Origin: Homalodisca vitripennis
Taxonomy: Eukaryota; Arthropoda; Insecta; Hemiptera; Cicadellidae
Assembly (NCBI RefSeq): GCF_021130785.1
Contig: NW_025787957.1
Coordinates: 17,457 to 81,456, forward strand
Reading direction: 5' to 3'
Length of the DNA stretch: 64,000 bases
The notes beneath the pieces were generated by a model. It did not search any database, was not told the DNA's origin, and saw only the letters and a program-made list of their open reading frames with translations. Positions within the stretch are counted from its first letter, which is position 1. The number at the start of each line of letters is the position of its first letter. This document shows, one piece after another, positions 49,430 to 61,500 of this stretch. The position numbers and the translations under genes are program-made.

Positions 49430-49860
49430 ATTTTTCTGTAGTGCCCAGATTCACATCAAAAAATTTAAATTTTTTCTTTGGGATTGGAGCTTTTTGGTGG
49501 CTAAGGACCTGACTTTTCCTTTTTAAATTTTGGGGCGATTTTCGGAAAAAAAAATGGCTTGATTTTGGTTTGGCCTCCAGTATGGTTATTTTGCTTTCGG
49601 GCCCGGCGGGTGCTCGTTCCCTTTCAGATTTTCGAGTCTCGTGGGACTGCTGCCCCTTGAGATGGAAAATAAGAGCTTGACTCCTCTGACCAACTAGGAC
49701 ATCTTACGCCGAAAGAGGGTGAGGACATAAGGCAGATTTGTTCAGTTTTCCTGAAGTCCTAAAAAGACAATGGGCACGACCAATTCTTGGAAAAACGAGA
49801 TTCGTCTTACAGACCCCCCGTCTGTTTCCCATCCATAAAAAGCTTGCTCCGCCAAGATGG
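49430..49860 (+). pseudogene. Protease-RT linker relic
   Basis: Across shifting plus frames one sees PRFTSKN near 49450 followed by FGIG..W, like the segment after gypsy-type protease, and further on FSFPEVLK at about 49745. No protease active-site triad is visible. Too broken to call any activity. Confidence 0.4.
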
Positions 49861-50330
49861 AAATTCTGAGAAATATGATTGATGATTTACTTAAAAGTGG
49901 GGTAAACGAGCCGTCTTGCTCAAATTTTTCCAGTCCAGCGTTTTGTGCCGAAAACCAATGGAAAGTCCAGATTGGTCTGAATATCGAAAGCTCAATGCTC
50001 AGATAGAAAAAATTTACTCCGTCCCTCCCCCCCGATTTGCATTCTGTTTTTCGAATGTTGGTAAGGCCAAGTATTTCCCCCTTTTTGTTCTAACAGGCAT
50101 ATCATCAGTTTTCCTCAAAAAAAACCGAGTCTCGACCTCTCACTGCCTTTTGTGTCCCTTGGGAAATTTGTACCAGTTCCCCCCGAGTGCCAATGGGCTT
50201 GGCTGTGGGGGCCCAAACATCACAGACTCCTGGTTCTATTTTTTATGTGTAAAATTTTAAAGTTGTGTTCAACTATCTGGTGACTGCTTGTGTACAGTGA
50301 GAGTTATGAGAGCACTTGACTCATCTAGAG
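49860..50330 (+). pseudogene. Broken reverse transcriptase (Ty3/gypsy type)
   Basis: Plus-strand frames show, in order, MIDDLLKSGV, then SSPAF...PKTNGKS-like residues near 49940, YRKLNAQIEK near 50000, FSNVGKAKYF near 50055, and a YQFP...MGL-like segment near 50175. These are the ordered RT blocks of gypsy-type elements. At the catalytic box (about 50272-50285) the two-aspartate motif is broken: the DNA reads TATCTGG then TGACTGC, one base short, so the aspartate pair is lost and the frame shifts. Several other frameshifts and runs such as CCCTCCCCCCCGA interrupt the domain. No enzyme can be made from this copy. Confidence 0.85.
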
Positions 50331-50379
50331 GAAGTTCTAACTAGGTCGAGGTCAGGCCTTCCCGTCAATCGAAAAGGTG

Positions 50380-50944
50380 ATTTTTTGCTCAGCCTGAAAA
50401 TATCGTTTTGGGTCATTTTGTTCTTCTCGAGGTGTTTGTATTGATCCGAGAGAACCAGGAAACAGGGAGTTTCCTCCTCCTAAGGTTGCCAAGGGGTTTC
50501 CCCCCGTTTTGTGGGAATTTGTAAATTTTTATCGTCGTTTCATCCAAAAAGGGTTGCTGAAGTGGCGGCCCACTAAACCTCTCTTGGGAAAAAAAGGGGG
50601 GTCCCAAGTTTGATTTGGGGTGAAGCGCAACAGACTGCTTTTGAGCAGCTGAAAAAAGGAAAGTGTGCAGCCTCCAGTCTTGGCTATGTTTGATTTCGTC
50701 GTAGTTCTTCTTGCAAACTGATGTTTCCCTCCTTAGCGTTGTGTGTTTTATCGCAAGAAGTAGAGGGTTTTATCCGGCAGCCCATAGTTATGCTTCAGGG
50801 CACGTTAACCCGTGAGAAGAAGAGTTGTTTGTTTAGGAGCTGGAAAGGTTTGCTGTCGTGTTTGGAATTAATAGTTCAGGCGTTATATAATTTAGTTATT
50901 TCTTGGATTTCATTAGGGCCCTCCTTAGCCGAAGGATAGGGGTT
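50380..50944 (+). pseudogene. Connection/RNase H relic and polypurine tract
   Basis: After the RT core, short plus-frame pieces (NFYRRFIQK near 50520, QQTAFEQLKK near 50630) match the connection and RNase H entry of gypsy-type pol. RNase H catalytic residues are not clearly preserved. The relic runs to GAAGGATAGGGG at about 50931, next to the right LTR. Integrase is absent. Confidence 0.65.
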
Positions 50945-51220
50945 TGGAATTGGCATTCTTGTTTCAAATTAGGGCGTTTCTAATTTTTGTATCCCCCCCA
51001 AAAGTGCACCTGCGAGGTTTTTTGAGGTATATACTGCAGGCACTTTTAATTTTTTTTTATTTATAATATAAAATTATATTTTTATTGACTGGATGGGGCC
51101 TATGCTGTGTCTTAGTAAATGAGCTGGGTATACTGACCACGGTGTTCTTTTTTACTAGTTTTGTTTTGTTTCCGGGCATCCCGTTCGCCACCTGGGCGCG
51201 CGCTTTTATGATGGTTTGCT
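50945..51220 (+). repeat. 3' LTR fragment
   Basis: Same-strand copy of 46956-47273, shorter by internal deletions in the AT tract, and truncated at GATGGTTTGCT. Preserves GGGGCCTATGCTGTGTCTTA and CATCCCGTTCGCCACC. Confidence 0.9.
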
Positions 51221-51291
51221 TTATTAAAAACTATATATTAAAAACATTACCGTACAGATTTTTAAAAGTGTATGGAATATTATAATAATAA

Positions 51292-51470
51292 ATGCAGCAA
51301 AAAGTTTGATAACAAAGGCGGGGGACGCCCAGTGGCGAAATTACATTAGAGAGCGCATTGCTGATAACAAGATTATTGGATTACCGCTCACAAAAGCTGT
51401 ATTAAAATTAAATAAAAACGCTGAGTGCAGACTTTTGATTTGGAAGTAGAAATTATTGATTTAAATCGTT
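51292..51470 (+). repeat. Unnamed dispersed repeat, copy 2 of 4
   Basis: Follows the truncated LTR by about 70 bp. Reads CCCAGTGGCGAAATTACATT, AGAGCGCATTGCTGATAACA, AGATTATTGGATTACCGCTC, ACAAAAGCTGTATTAAAATT, then AAAAACGCTGAGTGCAGACT. Closest of the four to the apparent consensus. Similarity may extend upstream through GCAGCAAAAAGTTTGATAAC, also seen before copy 4. Confidence 0.85.
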
Positions 51471-54130
51471 TTAAATTTAAATCATTTTCCTTTCAATATA
51501 GGTATATATTAAAGGAGAGTGCAAAATTAAATTTTATGCTTTGTTAGCCAAAAAATTTTGGGGTTTTTTAAATGTTTTTAAAAAAACCCAGTTTGGGGTT
51601 TGTGGAATCAGGGTATTTTTTTTAAATTTTCAGAGTGTATGGGAGGAGGAAAAATTTTTTGGGAAAACGGGTGGCTTTTGTGAGGTAATTATCATATATC
51701 CATTAAAACCCCTTACTTACTGATCAAATCCCCCGGGGAACCCCAAATTTTAAAGGGGAGCTTTCAGTTGCATTTACCAAAGGCGTTTCCTTTACTTATA
51801 TGCCCCATACCAAAACAACCCCCCAGTGAGGAACGTTTTACCAGCCAACCCAGGTTTTCCCCTTTTAATGAAAAGTTCAATTTATGTACACTAGTTATAA
51901 ACTACTCAGTTTTCCAGGGAAATATTCTAGTATTTAACCGCGAAAGTTTTTATTTTTTTCCAAAATAATAAAAATTAGTATCATAATAAGTCAAAAAAAA
52001 AGTTTGAAATGTAAAATCTAAAAAAATAATATTTTTACTACTTTAAATCTATTAAAATTTTTAAAAGATTTTTAAATTAAATGCAGTATTTTATTGTGAC
52101 TGTTATCATATTGTACCATAGTTTTAAAGGGAAAAAAAGGTAAATAAGACACTTTTTTGATAAATTTTAGGTTTTGCCAAGGTAGTGGTTTTAAATGGGT
52201 TAAATAACGGGAAAGCCAAAAATTATTAGATAGTAAACTATATGAAAAAAATTTTTAAAAGAAGAATTCTAACTTAAATTTAATTAATCCTCTTTCCCTT
52301 CGTTTGGGTGAGATAGAAACATGATTCTTTTTCAAATCAGCAGGGGTATGTTGAACCAAATGTTTAAAAGGGGGCCATTGTTTTTGCCTATCGATGTATA
52401 ACTATAATAAAAATAATTATCCTTGAAAGCCTTTTTATTGCTTTAACCAGAATGTAACACATATACAACTGAGGGGGGGTGAGAGTTTTGTTATCAGAGA
52501 ATTAGGTGCTAAATTCGGTTTTAGTAATACATGTTAGTTAAAAATTTTTTTAAATTTTCTATTTTTACCATAACATTACTAACTCAAAGGTAATTTGTTG
52601 GTGAACGTTTGGGGTTTTTTTATCAATTTTAAAAAAGTTCCAAATTTTTTTTTATAATTTAACATTTTGATTGTTCTAAAAAGTTTCCGGGAAACCCCTT
52701 GGGTAAACATTTCATCCAAATTAAATAAAAAAATTAAATAGAAATGTCCCCGTCCTGAAAAAATTAGGACCTTTTTGTTAAGATCACTGAATGGAAAAAA
52801 AAAAGTAAATTTTTAGAACGATTGAGCGCTAAGATATGCTGGGGAAATGCGCAAAACTTGGTAATTCTTTTCTTTTACCTTATGGGCTTTATACAAACAA
52901 TTATTTAAAAAGATAATATTTGCCAAAACCAATAAAAAAAGCAATCTTCCCGAGACCCAAAAGGGTATATTTACTTGAGGAATCATCTTCATAATGATCC
53001 CAAAAAAATCTCCGTTATCAAATTAAAAATTTTTACCTACAGAGTATTTTTTAGAGGTAGACATGTAGTTGTAACATGTCTCCTATGTAATAAAATACAT
53101 AATTTGAATATCAGATAAAAATGGATTCATAAGGATTTTTAAAAAAGAGTTTAAACCAAAGGGCAACCGGCCGTACAGCTCTCGGGGACTCTTTTATAGG
53201 GAAAGTTACTGTGGTGCAATGGGTATTTTAAATGGGAAAAACAAGAGTTAAACAGGTCAGTCTGGTTAATCGCTTGAACAAAAAAGGTGTGGTAAAGTTT
53301 TCCTTTTTGAAAAACAGCTCAGAATTGAAAACATCGTAATTTGAACTTTCGTAATCTCCCTTCGGCTAAGACGTAAGAATATTTTTTTAACATACATAGA
53401 TTTTGAAAGCAGGGTTTCCAAAATATATACGTTCCCACACTGGAGAAAAAGAATTTAGGACAAAAGGAGAACAAAAAAAAGGGTTTTAATTGTTGACCGT
53501 TTTTATTTAATATTAAATAAGTGTTTTTTTATGTCAATGGGTAAATACACCTGAAATGTGCGGGTTAAAAAAATTTTTGGGTGAAAAATAGCTGTTAACG
53601 CTAAAGTTGACTTGGGGTTAAAATAAATTGCTTTTTTTTTATTAGGTTAAAAAGGTCAACAGAACGATAAAAAAAAAGGATTCTTTGTTTGTTTAAATTA
53701 GATCAAAAAATTATAATCTAATTAGTAAAAAAATCAAAGCACCAATGGTTAAAGATTGGGAAAATTTTTATAGTTCTCATTTATCTATTCAGCAAAATAT
53801 GATAAATGAAAAGTAAAAAAATTAAAAATTTAAAGCCTTATGCTTTGAGTGATTTCTGCGCTGCGACCAGGAAAATAATAAACCTGATTTTTTATTTTTG
53901 TTTAAGGGGTTTCAGCACTGCCATAAACAAACAATATTTTAATTGTAGCATTTTATTTTAAAAAAAAACAACCTCATTTGTCAATGGTTTAGATATTTTT
54001 TACGTTTTTTAAAGGTTCTTTTTTGGGATAAAAATAAAAAAAAAAAAAAAAACCCAAATATATATCTCCAATTATATGTTTTCTATTCTATATATTTTTT
54101 TGTATATACAATAGAATTATATATATATAT
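51471..54130. other. AT-rich DNA with many homopolymers, no gene seen
   Basis: No feature is recognisable. Runs such as TTTTTTTTAAATTTT and AAAAAAAAAAAA are frequent, which limits frame reading. Confidence 0.5.
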
Positions 54131-54177
54131 ATTTAAATTTATTTCAATAAACATTGAATTTGCAAAAAAATACTTGC

Positions 54178-54242
54178 ACCGCCGGGGGCTCGAACCGGAT
54201 CTCTCACTTGCGGGTCAATGTGCTTTCCTTCCCACAGAGCCT
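54178..54242 (-). pseudogene. tRNA-like sequence, degraded copy
   Basis: Minus strand of the first unit. Recognisable TCCGGTTCGAGCCCC-type T-arm, but the middle and D-arm are altered (GAAAGCACATTGACCCGCA), so a cloverleaf is broken. Confidence 0.5.
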
Positions 54243-54430
54243 CATTTTACGATTCATTATTTTGTATTTGGCCAGTTTTTTTTCACATATGTGTTTAAAT
54301 AACCAAACTAACATATGATCGGAAAAACAAATACCCGTCAATGTTTTTTTTTATTCATTAAATTTGTAAAAAATGGCAATAGCCGCCAATTTAATTTATT
54401 TCAATAAAAATTGAATCGCAAAAAGTACTT

Positions 54431-54499
54431 GCTCCGCCGGGCTCGAACCCGGATCTCTCACTTTGCCGGGTGAATGTGTTCCATTACACCACAGAGCCC
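54431..54499 (-). tRNA. tRNA-like sequence with A and B boxes, probably SINE or pseudogene
   Basis: Minus strand reads AGGGCTCTGTGGTGTAATGG, then an anticodon-arm-like CATTCACCCGGCAAAGTGAG, then AGATCCGGGTTCGAGCCCGG and CGGAGCA. TGGTGTAATGG fits the pol III A box and GGTTCGAGCCC fits the B box. GCTCTG at the start can pair with CGGAGC at the end, and TTCAC with GTGAG. The loop CCGGCAA would suggest anticodon GGC, but position 33 is not T, an extra A sits in the arm, and the T-loop is one base short. Hence either a pseudogene, a tRNA-derived SINE head, or a real tRNA blurred by sequencing errors. Confidence 0.35.
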
Positions 54500-54650
54500 T
54501 CACTTTTTACGATTCAATTATTTGTATTTGGCCGTTTCTTTCACATAGTGTTTAAAATACCAAACTAAATATGTCGGAAGACCCCAAAAACCGTAAAAAG
54601 ATTTTATTTATATTCATTAAATTTGTAAAAAATGGGAAAAAGCCGAATTT

Positions 54651-57477
54651 AATTTATATATATTTATTATGATTATTGTAATTGATAATTTCTTTTAATG
54701 TTACTATGTTATGAAACGTTCGTTTTATGTTAGGGTGCCCCCTCTAGCGGGGTAATCTTTTATTTAAAGTTGTTGCCCGCTGCTATTTCCCTGTAATTAT
54801 AGATATTGTTGGGAATGTTTTTTTAAATATTAAATGCACATTTGTAATGAAAATTTCATGTAAAGGTTTGTCCACTAATTGAATAAATAAATAAAGTAAA
54901 GTAGTGTTTAAACTCAAAAAATTTTAAGTTATTTTATATTCAATTTCAACTGCACTGTATAAATGTAGAGATTATTATCATCTGTGCACGTACTCGTATG
55001 AGAGAGGTATGTTTTTGCAAGTATTGTGGTCAACATTACATTAAAAAATGACTTGTTTCAAATGTGGCAGAAACCCCGTCATTCCTAGTTTGTCTTGAGT
55101 TTTTTCAATTTGGATAGGTGGGCTAACAGTATTTTTATACAAATGTAGAGTCGATGTTTTGGGGCATTTTTTTAGAAAGAAATGTTTTAATGTTTTTCTG
55201 GTAAAAGAGAGAAATATTCATATTATTTTTTTTTAATAATTTACTTATTTTTTTCAACAACTCTTCCAAAATAAAAATTAAATTTTTTAATTTCTAATAA
55301 GTTTAGGTCCATAAAATTTTGGTTATTTTTTTGTAATAATCAAAATAAAATTCTTGCAGGATAAAGAATTTAAACAACAGTTCCTAATTTATTTTTATAT
55401 TTAATATTAATGAAACCCCTTTCAGTTTTTTAAATTCTATTTTTTTTGTGGCGTTTGGAAATTAAATATTTTTTTGTTTTGGACGTGGTTTGATAGATTT
55501 CATTTTGTAAAAAGTTTCACAAAACCAAATTATTGTATACTTAGTAAAAAGGGTTTTAAAAAGGGGGAAAATGAAGGTACACCCACATGCACTACGGTTT
55601 GCCCGGAAAACAATAAATTTCAATTTGCACGATTTTCTGGCGAGGGGCCAGCCGCGTAAGGTGTCCTGTCGATGGTTTGGTTACCCCTTTGGTTTTTTAT
55701 TTAAGGAGTGGAAAACTCTTTAACGAGTTGAAATACTAACCGTGGCAAAAGTTTCCATCGCATAGGTTTTCAAATGGCTAATTTCGTCCGTCAATTATGT
55801 ATTGGAAAAAAGTATTTTGAGCACTAAGTTTTATTTCCACATTGAAAATTAGGAAAATAATACATATGTTTTCCAATACGAGTTGTATTTTTGGGTTTCT
55901 TTATTTAGCCCGATCAAAAAATCCCGGTAATTTAAAATTAAATATACAATGACTTTTTTAATTCTATTCACTATTTTCCCCTTTCACTAATTTGTATAGA
56001 TTTTTTAAAATTTTTAAATTTGATAAGCAAATTTCTTCGTACATGAAAATAGATTTAAAGCTTTTTTTTAAAAAATTATATGTTGTTGATTATGTTTATG
56101 TTGTTTTTTCTCTGCAATATGAAATGGTATGTAATTTTATAAAAATTTTTTAAAAAACATATTTTTATATTTTTAACAATTTCTCTACCACAAAAAAAAA
56201 AAAATTAACATATTTTAAGCTTGAATGACTGCAAATAAAAAAACGGTAGGAAAAGGGGGACTTACGTACCTGATATTGGTACTGTATGGGGATTTTAGGG
56301 AAAACTTTTATTCTGTATGAAAACTTTAAACTTACTATTTGCGATATATTAAAAAGGGGATGATTTGACTTTTTGATATTACCATCAAATTTTTTACTTT
56401 TTGTGAGGGGAATATTTTACAAAAAAAATGTTAGGATCGGGTTAAAAAATTTTAAAAGTCATTATAAATCAGCTCGAACGCGGTCTGCGGACGGCAACTC
56501 TATAGCTGGGGTTGCAGTCAACTGCTGATTAAACAGGGGCGGGAATTAGTTAGTACCTTGACGTAGTGAAAATAAAAACTTTTCCTAAAAAAGGGTTTGT
56601 AGTCAACATGTTGTTGTGTATTTTTTTGCGGTAATTCTCAAAACCCTTATTTAAATTTTTCCATGAGAGGATATATCCTGTTTAGAGATTATAAAAAAAT
56701 AAAAAATTTGAATTTTTTTGGTATTTAAAAATTTTTTTAAGTACATTTTAATTAACTTCAAAATTAATTTTTGGGTTTTTTCCCTTTTTTGAATGCATTT
56801 TTCTTTAGAAAAAAGGGCTAAATTTATAAGTATAAGATAAAAAACAGGGAACTACACTTTTTTATATAAAGGTAGAAACTATTGGTTTTACCGTGAAGTG
56901 TATTTAAATATGTACAGTGAAATGTTTTTCCCAATTTCCACATTTTAGATTAATACCCGGGTAAGTTATTAAAAGTTATAAATTAAATAAGCTTATGTTA
57001 TTTTACCAAGTGTAGTTTGGGTTAAGAAGTTCTATAAAACAACCGCGGACGAACGGCTTAAAGGTGACTTCCAACTACTATGAACCCGGGCCGGGCGGCG
57101 GCTGCTTGCAAGGACAGGTCAGCGGGACATATCTAGCAACAGCCACGCTCAAAAATTGGGTTGATCCGGTTATCTTGCTATAAAGCTTTTAACCATTACA
57201 CTTTCGCAAATTTGGGGTTTTAGGGTTTTTTTTTTTATATTTAATTTTAAAAAATTTATTTTATAGAAAAGTAATATAGCGCAGTTTTTACCTAGTTTTT
57301 GGGTTTTAAATTGTATACCCAAGCAGTGGGGAAATTTTTGTGTAGAAGTCGCAAAAGAGAAACATAATAATTCTAAATGAACTTTTTTCTTGCAGCAAAT
57401 TTTGAAAAATTAAAAAAAATTAAACCAGTGCTCAGTTCTCAAAAAAAGGGAAAGTCAAAAAGAGTGCTCTTAACCCT
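54651..57477. other. AT-rich DNA, no gene seen
   Basis: A GC-richer patch at about 56470-56540 (CGGTCTGCGGACGGCAACTC) and another at 57050-57150 (GAACCCGGGCCGGGCGGCGG) stand out but match nothing I know. Confidence 0.45.
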
Positions 57478-57640
57478 AGACCAGACTGTACACTATGGTA
57501 AATGTGTTACCCCCGGGTATAATCTTTCCACGCTACTTGGCTGGTTTTTGTACACAGTTTCTGAGACCGACTGTTTAAAACCCTGGTATAAAGTGTTACC
57601 CCCCGGGCTATAATCCTTGATACCGTTTCCCCTTGGCCCG
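57478..57640. repeat. Short tandem duplication, period ~89 bp
   Basis: AGACC-GACTGT followed by GGTA-AA-GTGTTACCCCC and GGG-TATAATC occurs at 57478-57533 and again at 57563-57615. The units are diverged. The plus frame across it (57377-57613) is not recognised. Confidence 0.65.
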
Positions 57641-60600
57641 CCCTTTGTCACAGAACAAGCGAACCCCGAAAAGTACCAATAGTGACGTTTGTTCAGTAAC
57701 TGGCTTTATGAATGGTCGTTTGAGGGTATATTGGTATAATTTTAATTTTTTGGTTTTTTAGTTATTTTTTAATGAAAAAACATACAGGGCAGACATTAGG
57801 AATCTAAAACTCGGAGGGGGGGCCTTTGTTCTAATGATGAAATATGTTTGTCTTGACCTGTTTTCAACATGGTATACCTTTGTGAAGAGTTACGGGTACC
57901 TGTACAAAGAAAATTAAAGGTTTTTAATGAAAAAGATCGTTTATATAAAATAAAAGGGTTTTGGTTTTTTTTTGTTTAAAAACAATAATACTGTTTATTT
58001 ATATAAAATTTATTTAGAATGAAGGGGTTTCGTTAAACAGAAAACATACCCGTATATTTAAAAAAAAAAGAAATAAATAGTTTCTTTTTAAAAATAAATG
58101 TGTTGTATGTGCTTTGATTGGAAAAAAATTTTAAAACAGAAAATCATACAAATATGTAAAAATTTTTAAATTTAAAAAAATTTTGAATATATTTTGGTTT
58201 ATGTAATAGATACATTTGCAAGACTGTATGAAACAGCAAACCTGGTTTGTCGGAATGTAATTGTGGTAATCCGGTTGAAAGGGCCAGATTTTGCACCATT
58301 TGATGTTATTACCTTGATGGGGTTTTGGCGGTCTTGTGGGGTTTAAAAACATCCTAACTGTGAAAATTTATGTAGTTGAACCCACCCAAACATTGTTGAT
58401 TTTACATCTCATTTTTGAACCTCAATGAATTTTGGGAAAGGGACAGTATTAGTCCCCAAAATTTTATTGTAACGGTTACTAAGTTTTTTTGGTAAGTGGG
58501 GAGTAATTTAAATGTCAGACGTCAATAACATCAGGACTCTGCACTGACTAATAATTGTTTCCCAATATATAGAGAATCAGAACCAACATTGTATCCTTTT
58601 AGTTTAAAGGATTGGTAAGACAGATATGATAGTTCCGGAGTGGAGTTTCGGTTGTTTTGTCAAAAAAACTCATATATTTGTTAGGGTATCCGGGGGGAAG
58701 AAAAAATAGCTTTTTTTACTTTGGTTTTATGAGGAAAAGATGACCACTTTGTTCACCATTATATTTGTGAGAATAGGTTGGACGACTAGGGTAAGGTTCA
58801 GCACTACTATTTTTTCACTGATGTACTCATTTTTTGTCCTTCCTACTTTTCCGTCTTCCTGTTTAAACTGAACTTTTTTTAAGGGGGGTTTTTTTATAGG
58901 GCGGCCGGACTTATTAAAAAAAATGTAGAAATAAATTTTTTTTTTAAATTTAAAGAGTGAGATATTGGCAAAAAGGGTTAAATCACGGAATTTACCGAGA
59001 AAAGCGCTGATTTAAAATTAACTTTTAAATTTCATCGGGTGGGGAAGGTCCTTGAAGAATGTTTTACGTCTTTTTTAGTTCAAAAACATGTAATTCATCA
59101 TGAAAAAAAAAATTATTTTATGTTGAAAAAAATTATTGTTATTCATGAAAATTTATGAAAAAAACGGAACGGCGCTGCCAAGTGTTCTGTGGCATAAAAA
59201 GTGTAACGAAAGTTTAAAGAATTCAGGAATAAGACAATTACTTGTTTTAAAACGAAAAGAGATAAGGCCAATGTCTGCTGGATGCCGCTACGCCAAAATA
59301 CTTTGGGAATTTTCCAAATTTAAGCATTATATTTATTGATAATGAGAGATAAAGAAAAATAAAAGCGAGCCTGCCATTTAAATGTTTCTAGCACAGTTTG
59401 CATCAACAAATATGTAAAAAAAAGCTGATTGCTTTTTAAATGACAATTACAGTTTTGATCTTCAAATAAGTTTTGATTGAGGGTTTTTGGGTAATAAGCC
59501 ACGTAAAAGTACTAGATCGATTTACTGAAATATTATTTGGACATTCTTAGGTTACTGATTAATTTTTTCCCTAAATTTCCCCGGTCAAACCTGTATTGTC
59601 GTATATGTAGTGATTTTATCTTAAATTTGCTTACAGCAAACAAAATTATATTAATTAAAAGTCTGTTAAATGTAATGACCCGTTGTGTTTATCAATTTAT
59701 GACAACACAGCCATATGTTTAGTTACTTTTTTACTATTTTAAATTGTTTTAAAATTAATATTTCCTACATTTATAAAAAATATCTTTCAAAATCAAAAAT
59801 GATGAAAATGGGGAAAAATTAAACTAATTTGGCTCACGTCAGCGAAGCCTTTGCCACCCCGGTTTGATGGTAGAAAACAAGATGTCTGTAATCAGGATAA
59901 CCATCAAAAAAAAATCACGAAAGAGTTTTGGATTTTGGGTGACACTGTACCTCTCTATCAATAATCTGTATTTTAAATTGATAAGTACTGGGGTTTCAAG
60001 GGATCTTGATTTAAATTTTTGTCGAAACTTGACTATGGTTATATAGTTCAATGGTCGATTTTCATAAAAAAAATGATAAAAAAAAAATTTCAAAAAAGGC
60101 AAAGAATTTTTTTTAGGGGTGTTATTGCGATAGAAGGATTGAAAAAGTAATAGGATTACGGAAAATTTGCCATCGTGTTAGTAAATATTAAAAAACACGA
60201 TTTTGTTTGAAATTTATCCCTCTTAAGCAACGAAGAATAATTCGTTTTATTTTAAAAGAATGAAGCTAGTATAAAAATTTTGTTTGGGGCTTTGTGTGAT
60301 GAGTCTTAATTTTGATTAGCATCCCCCTGCAAATGGGTTTTCATTCCTTCTGTCTCGGCCAAAACGCAGATTTAGTGCTTTACTATTTACGTTCTATTAA
60401 TTTTTTTCTATTAATATAAAAAGCTCAAAATATGCAACGTACAACTGTTAGAATCAGAAGCCCCTAGACTACAAAATGTGGTTTAATCTTTGTGAAGAGG
60501 TTTCCGATGTCTCGCCGTCGCCCCATGTGTACTATGATGGTTTACGCAGACTTATTTTTTTGGGATTAGCATAGGGATATGGAAAGGGATGAAACAATAT

Positions 60601-61300
60601 GTATATTTAATTTAGTTCCAGTCACTTTTCCTTAGTGAAACGTTGGTCAGAATTCGACGCTGACTAGGAGGAAGGTGTACTTGAGCTAAACTCAAAAAAT
60701 CACGAAATCATCCCATTTTACTGGAAAATAATGAGAATTCCAATTGCTTTGTACTAAAACTAAAAAAATCTTGGGTTTAAAAAGAATGAATTTTATTCAA
60801 TTGAGGAGGTTTAAAGTACTTTTGCCAATACAGTTTGAAAGTTTTACTGCTATTATTGAACTCTCATTTAATATGCTTTTAAAAAAACTTTTTCAGTATC
60901 ATCTTAATTTTTTCTTTACATTAGAAAAACTATGCGCAAAAACGTGGAGATATTCAGCTTTTAATTTAAAATGGTATATTACTTTTGGCCTTTAAATGAT
61001 AAAATATTTATTTTAATTCTTACTATTATCGAACTTTAAAATCCATTAAATACCAGTTAAATATAATAGGTTTTAAAATTTTTCACTAAGTTTGTAAATA
61101 AAAAAATAATAATTTTTGTTTCGTTTTGCGAAAAAAGGAATGCATATACATCGAAATAAATCAGTCATATTTGAAAAATAGTAAATTATTAAATTTTCCC
61201 ATAATATTATTGTACTTAAAAATTGATCAAAACTATCGCAGTAAATTAATTGTTAGGGTAAATAAATGTAAATAACGTTTTTATCAAAAAAAACATTAAG
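57641..61300. other. AT-rich DNA, no gene supported
   Basis: Open frames at 59136-59339, 59537-59722, 59839-60102 and 60744-60995 are Lys/Asn/Phe/Ile-rich and opposed by other frames. No mobile-element motif is seen. Confidence 0.5.
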
Positions 61301-61500
61301 TCAGGAAAGGCTTTTTCGTATGTTCCAGTAGCTGCAATTTACATTAAAAGAGCGCCCGTTTTTAAACAGGATTATTGGTTTTACACGCTCGCAAAAGTTG
61401 ATATTAAAAATTAATGAACGCGGCACAGGCTTTTGTTTTGGTAACTAAAGTCCTTCTTTTGATTTTTTAAATTAATAAGTAACTATTCTAGTTGTCCTCA
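61301..61500 (+). repeat. Unnamed dispersed repeat, copy 3 of 4
   Basis: Contains CCAGTAGCTGCAATTTACAT, AAAGAGCGCCCG, CAGGATTATTGG, CACGCTCGCAAAAGTTGATA, AATTAATGAACGCGGCACAG, GCTTTTGTTTTGG and ATTAATAAGTAACTATTCTA. Confidence 0.85.

Larger units (their letters stand above)
46956..51220 (+). mobile_element. Deleted Ty3/gypsy-type LTR retrotransposon
   Basis: Two direct repeats about 4 kb apart (46956-47273 and 50945-51220) flank an interior with gag-like start, protease-to-RT linker, reverse transcriptase and RNase H relics, all on the plus strand in the gypsy order. Integrase and the rest of pol are missing, and the right repeat is cut short where an unnamed dispersed repeat begins. Purine-rich GAAGGATAGGGG just before the right repeat fits a polypurine tract. 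Many frameshifts and stops are present, some of which may be sequencing errors. The element cannot be autonomous. Assignment to Ty3/gypsy rests on the RT motifs described below. Confidence 0.85.
54131..54650. repeat. ~257-bp tandem duplication, each unit with a tRNA-like core
   Basis: Two units with period about 257 bp. Each carries ATTTCAATAA, a tRNA-like block, TTTTACGATTCA, TTTGTATTTGGCC, TTTCACATA, CCAAACTAA and TTCATTAAATTTGTAAAAAA in the same order. The unit looks like a tRNA-associated repeat or a short interspersed element that was duplicated in tandem. Confidence 0.9.
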
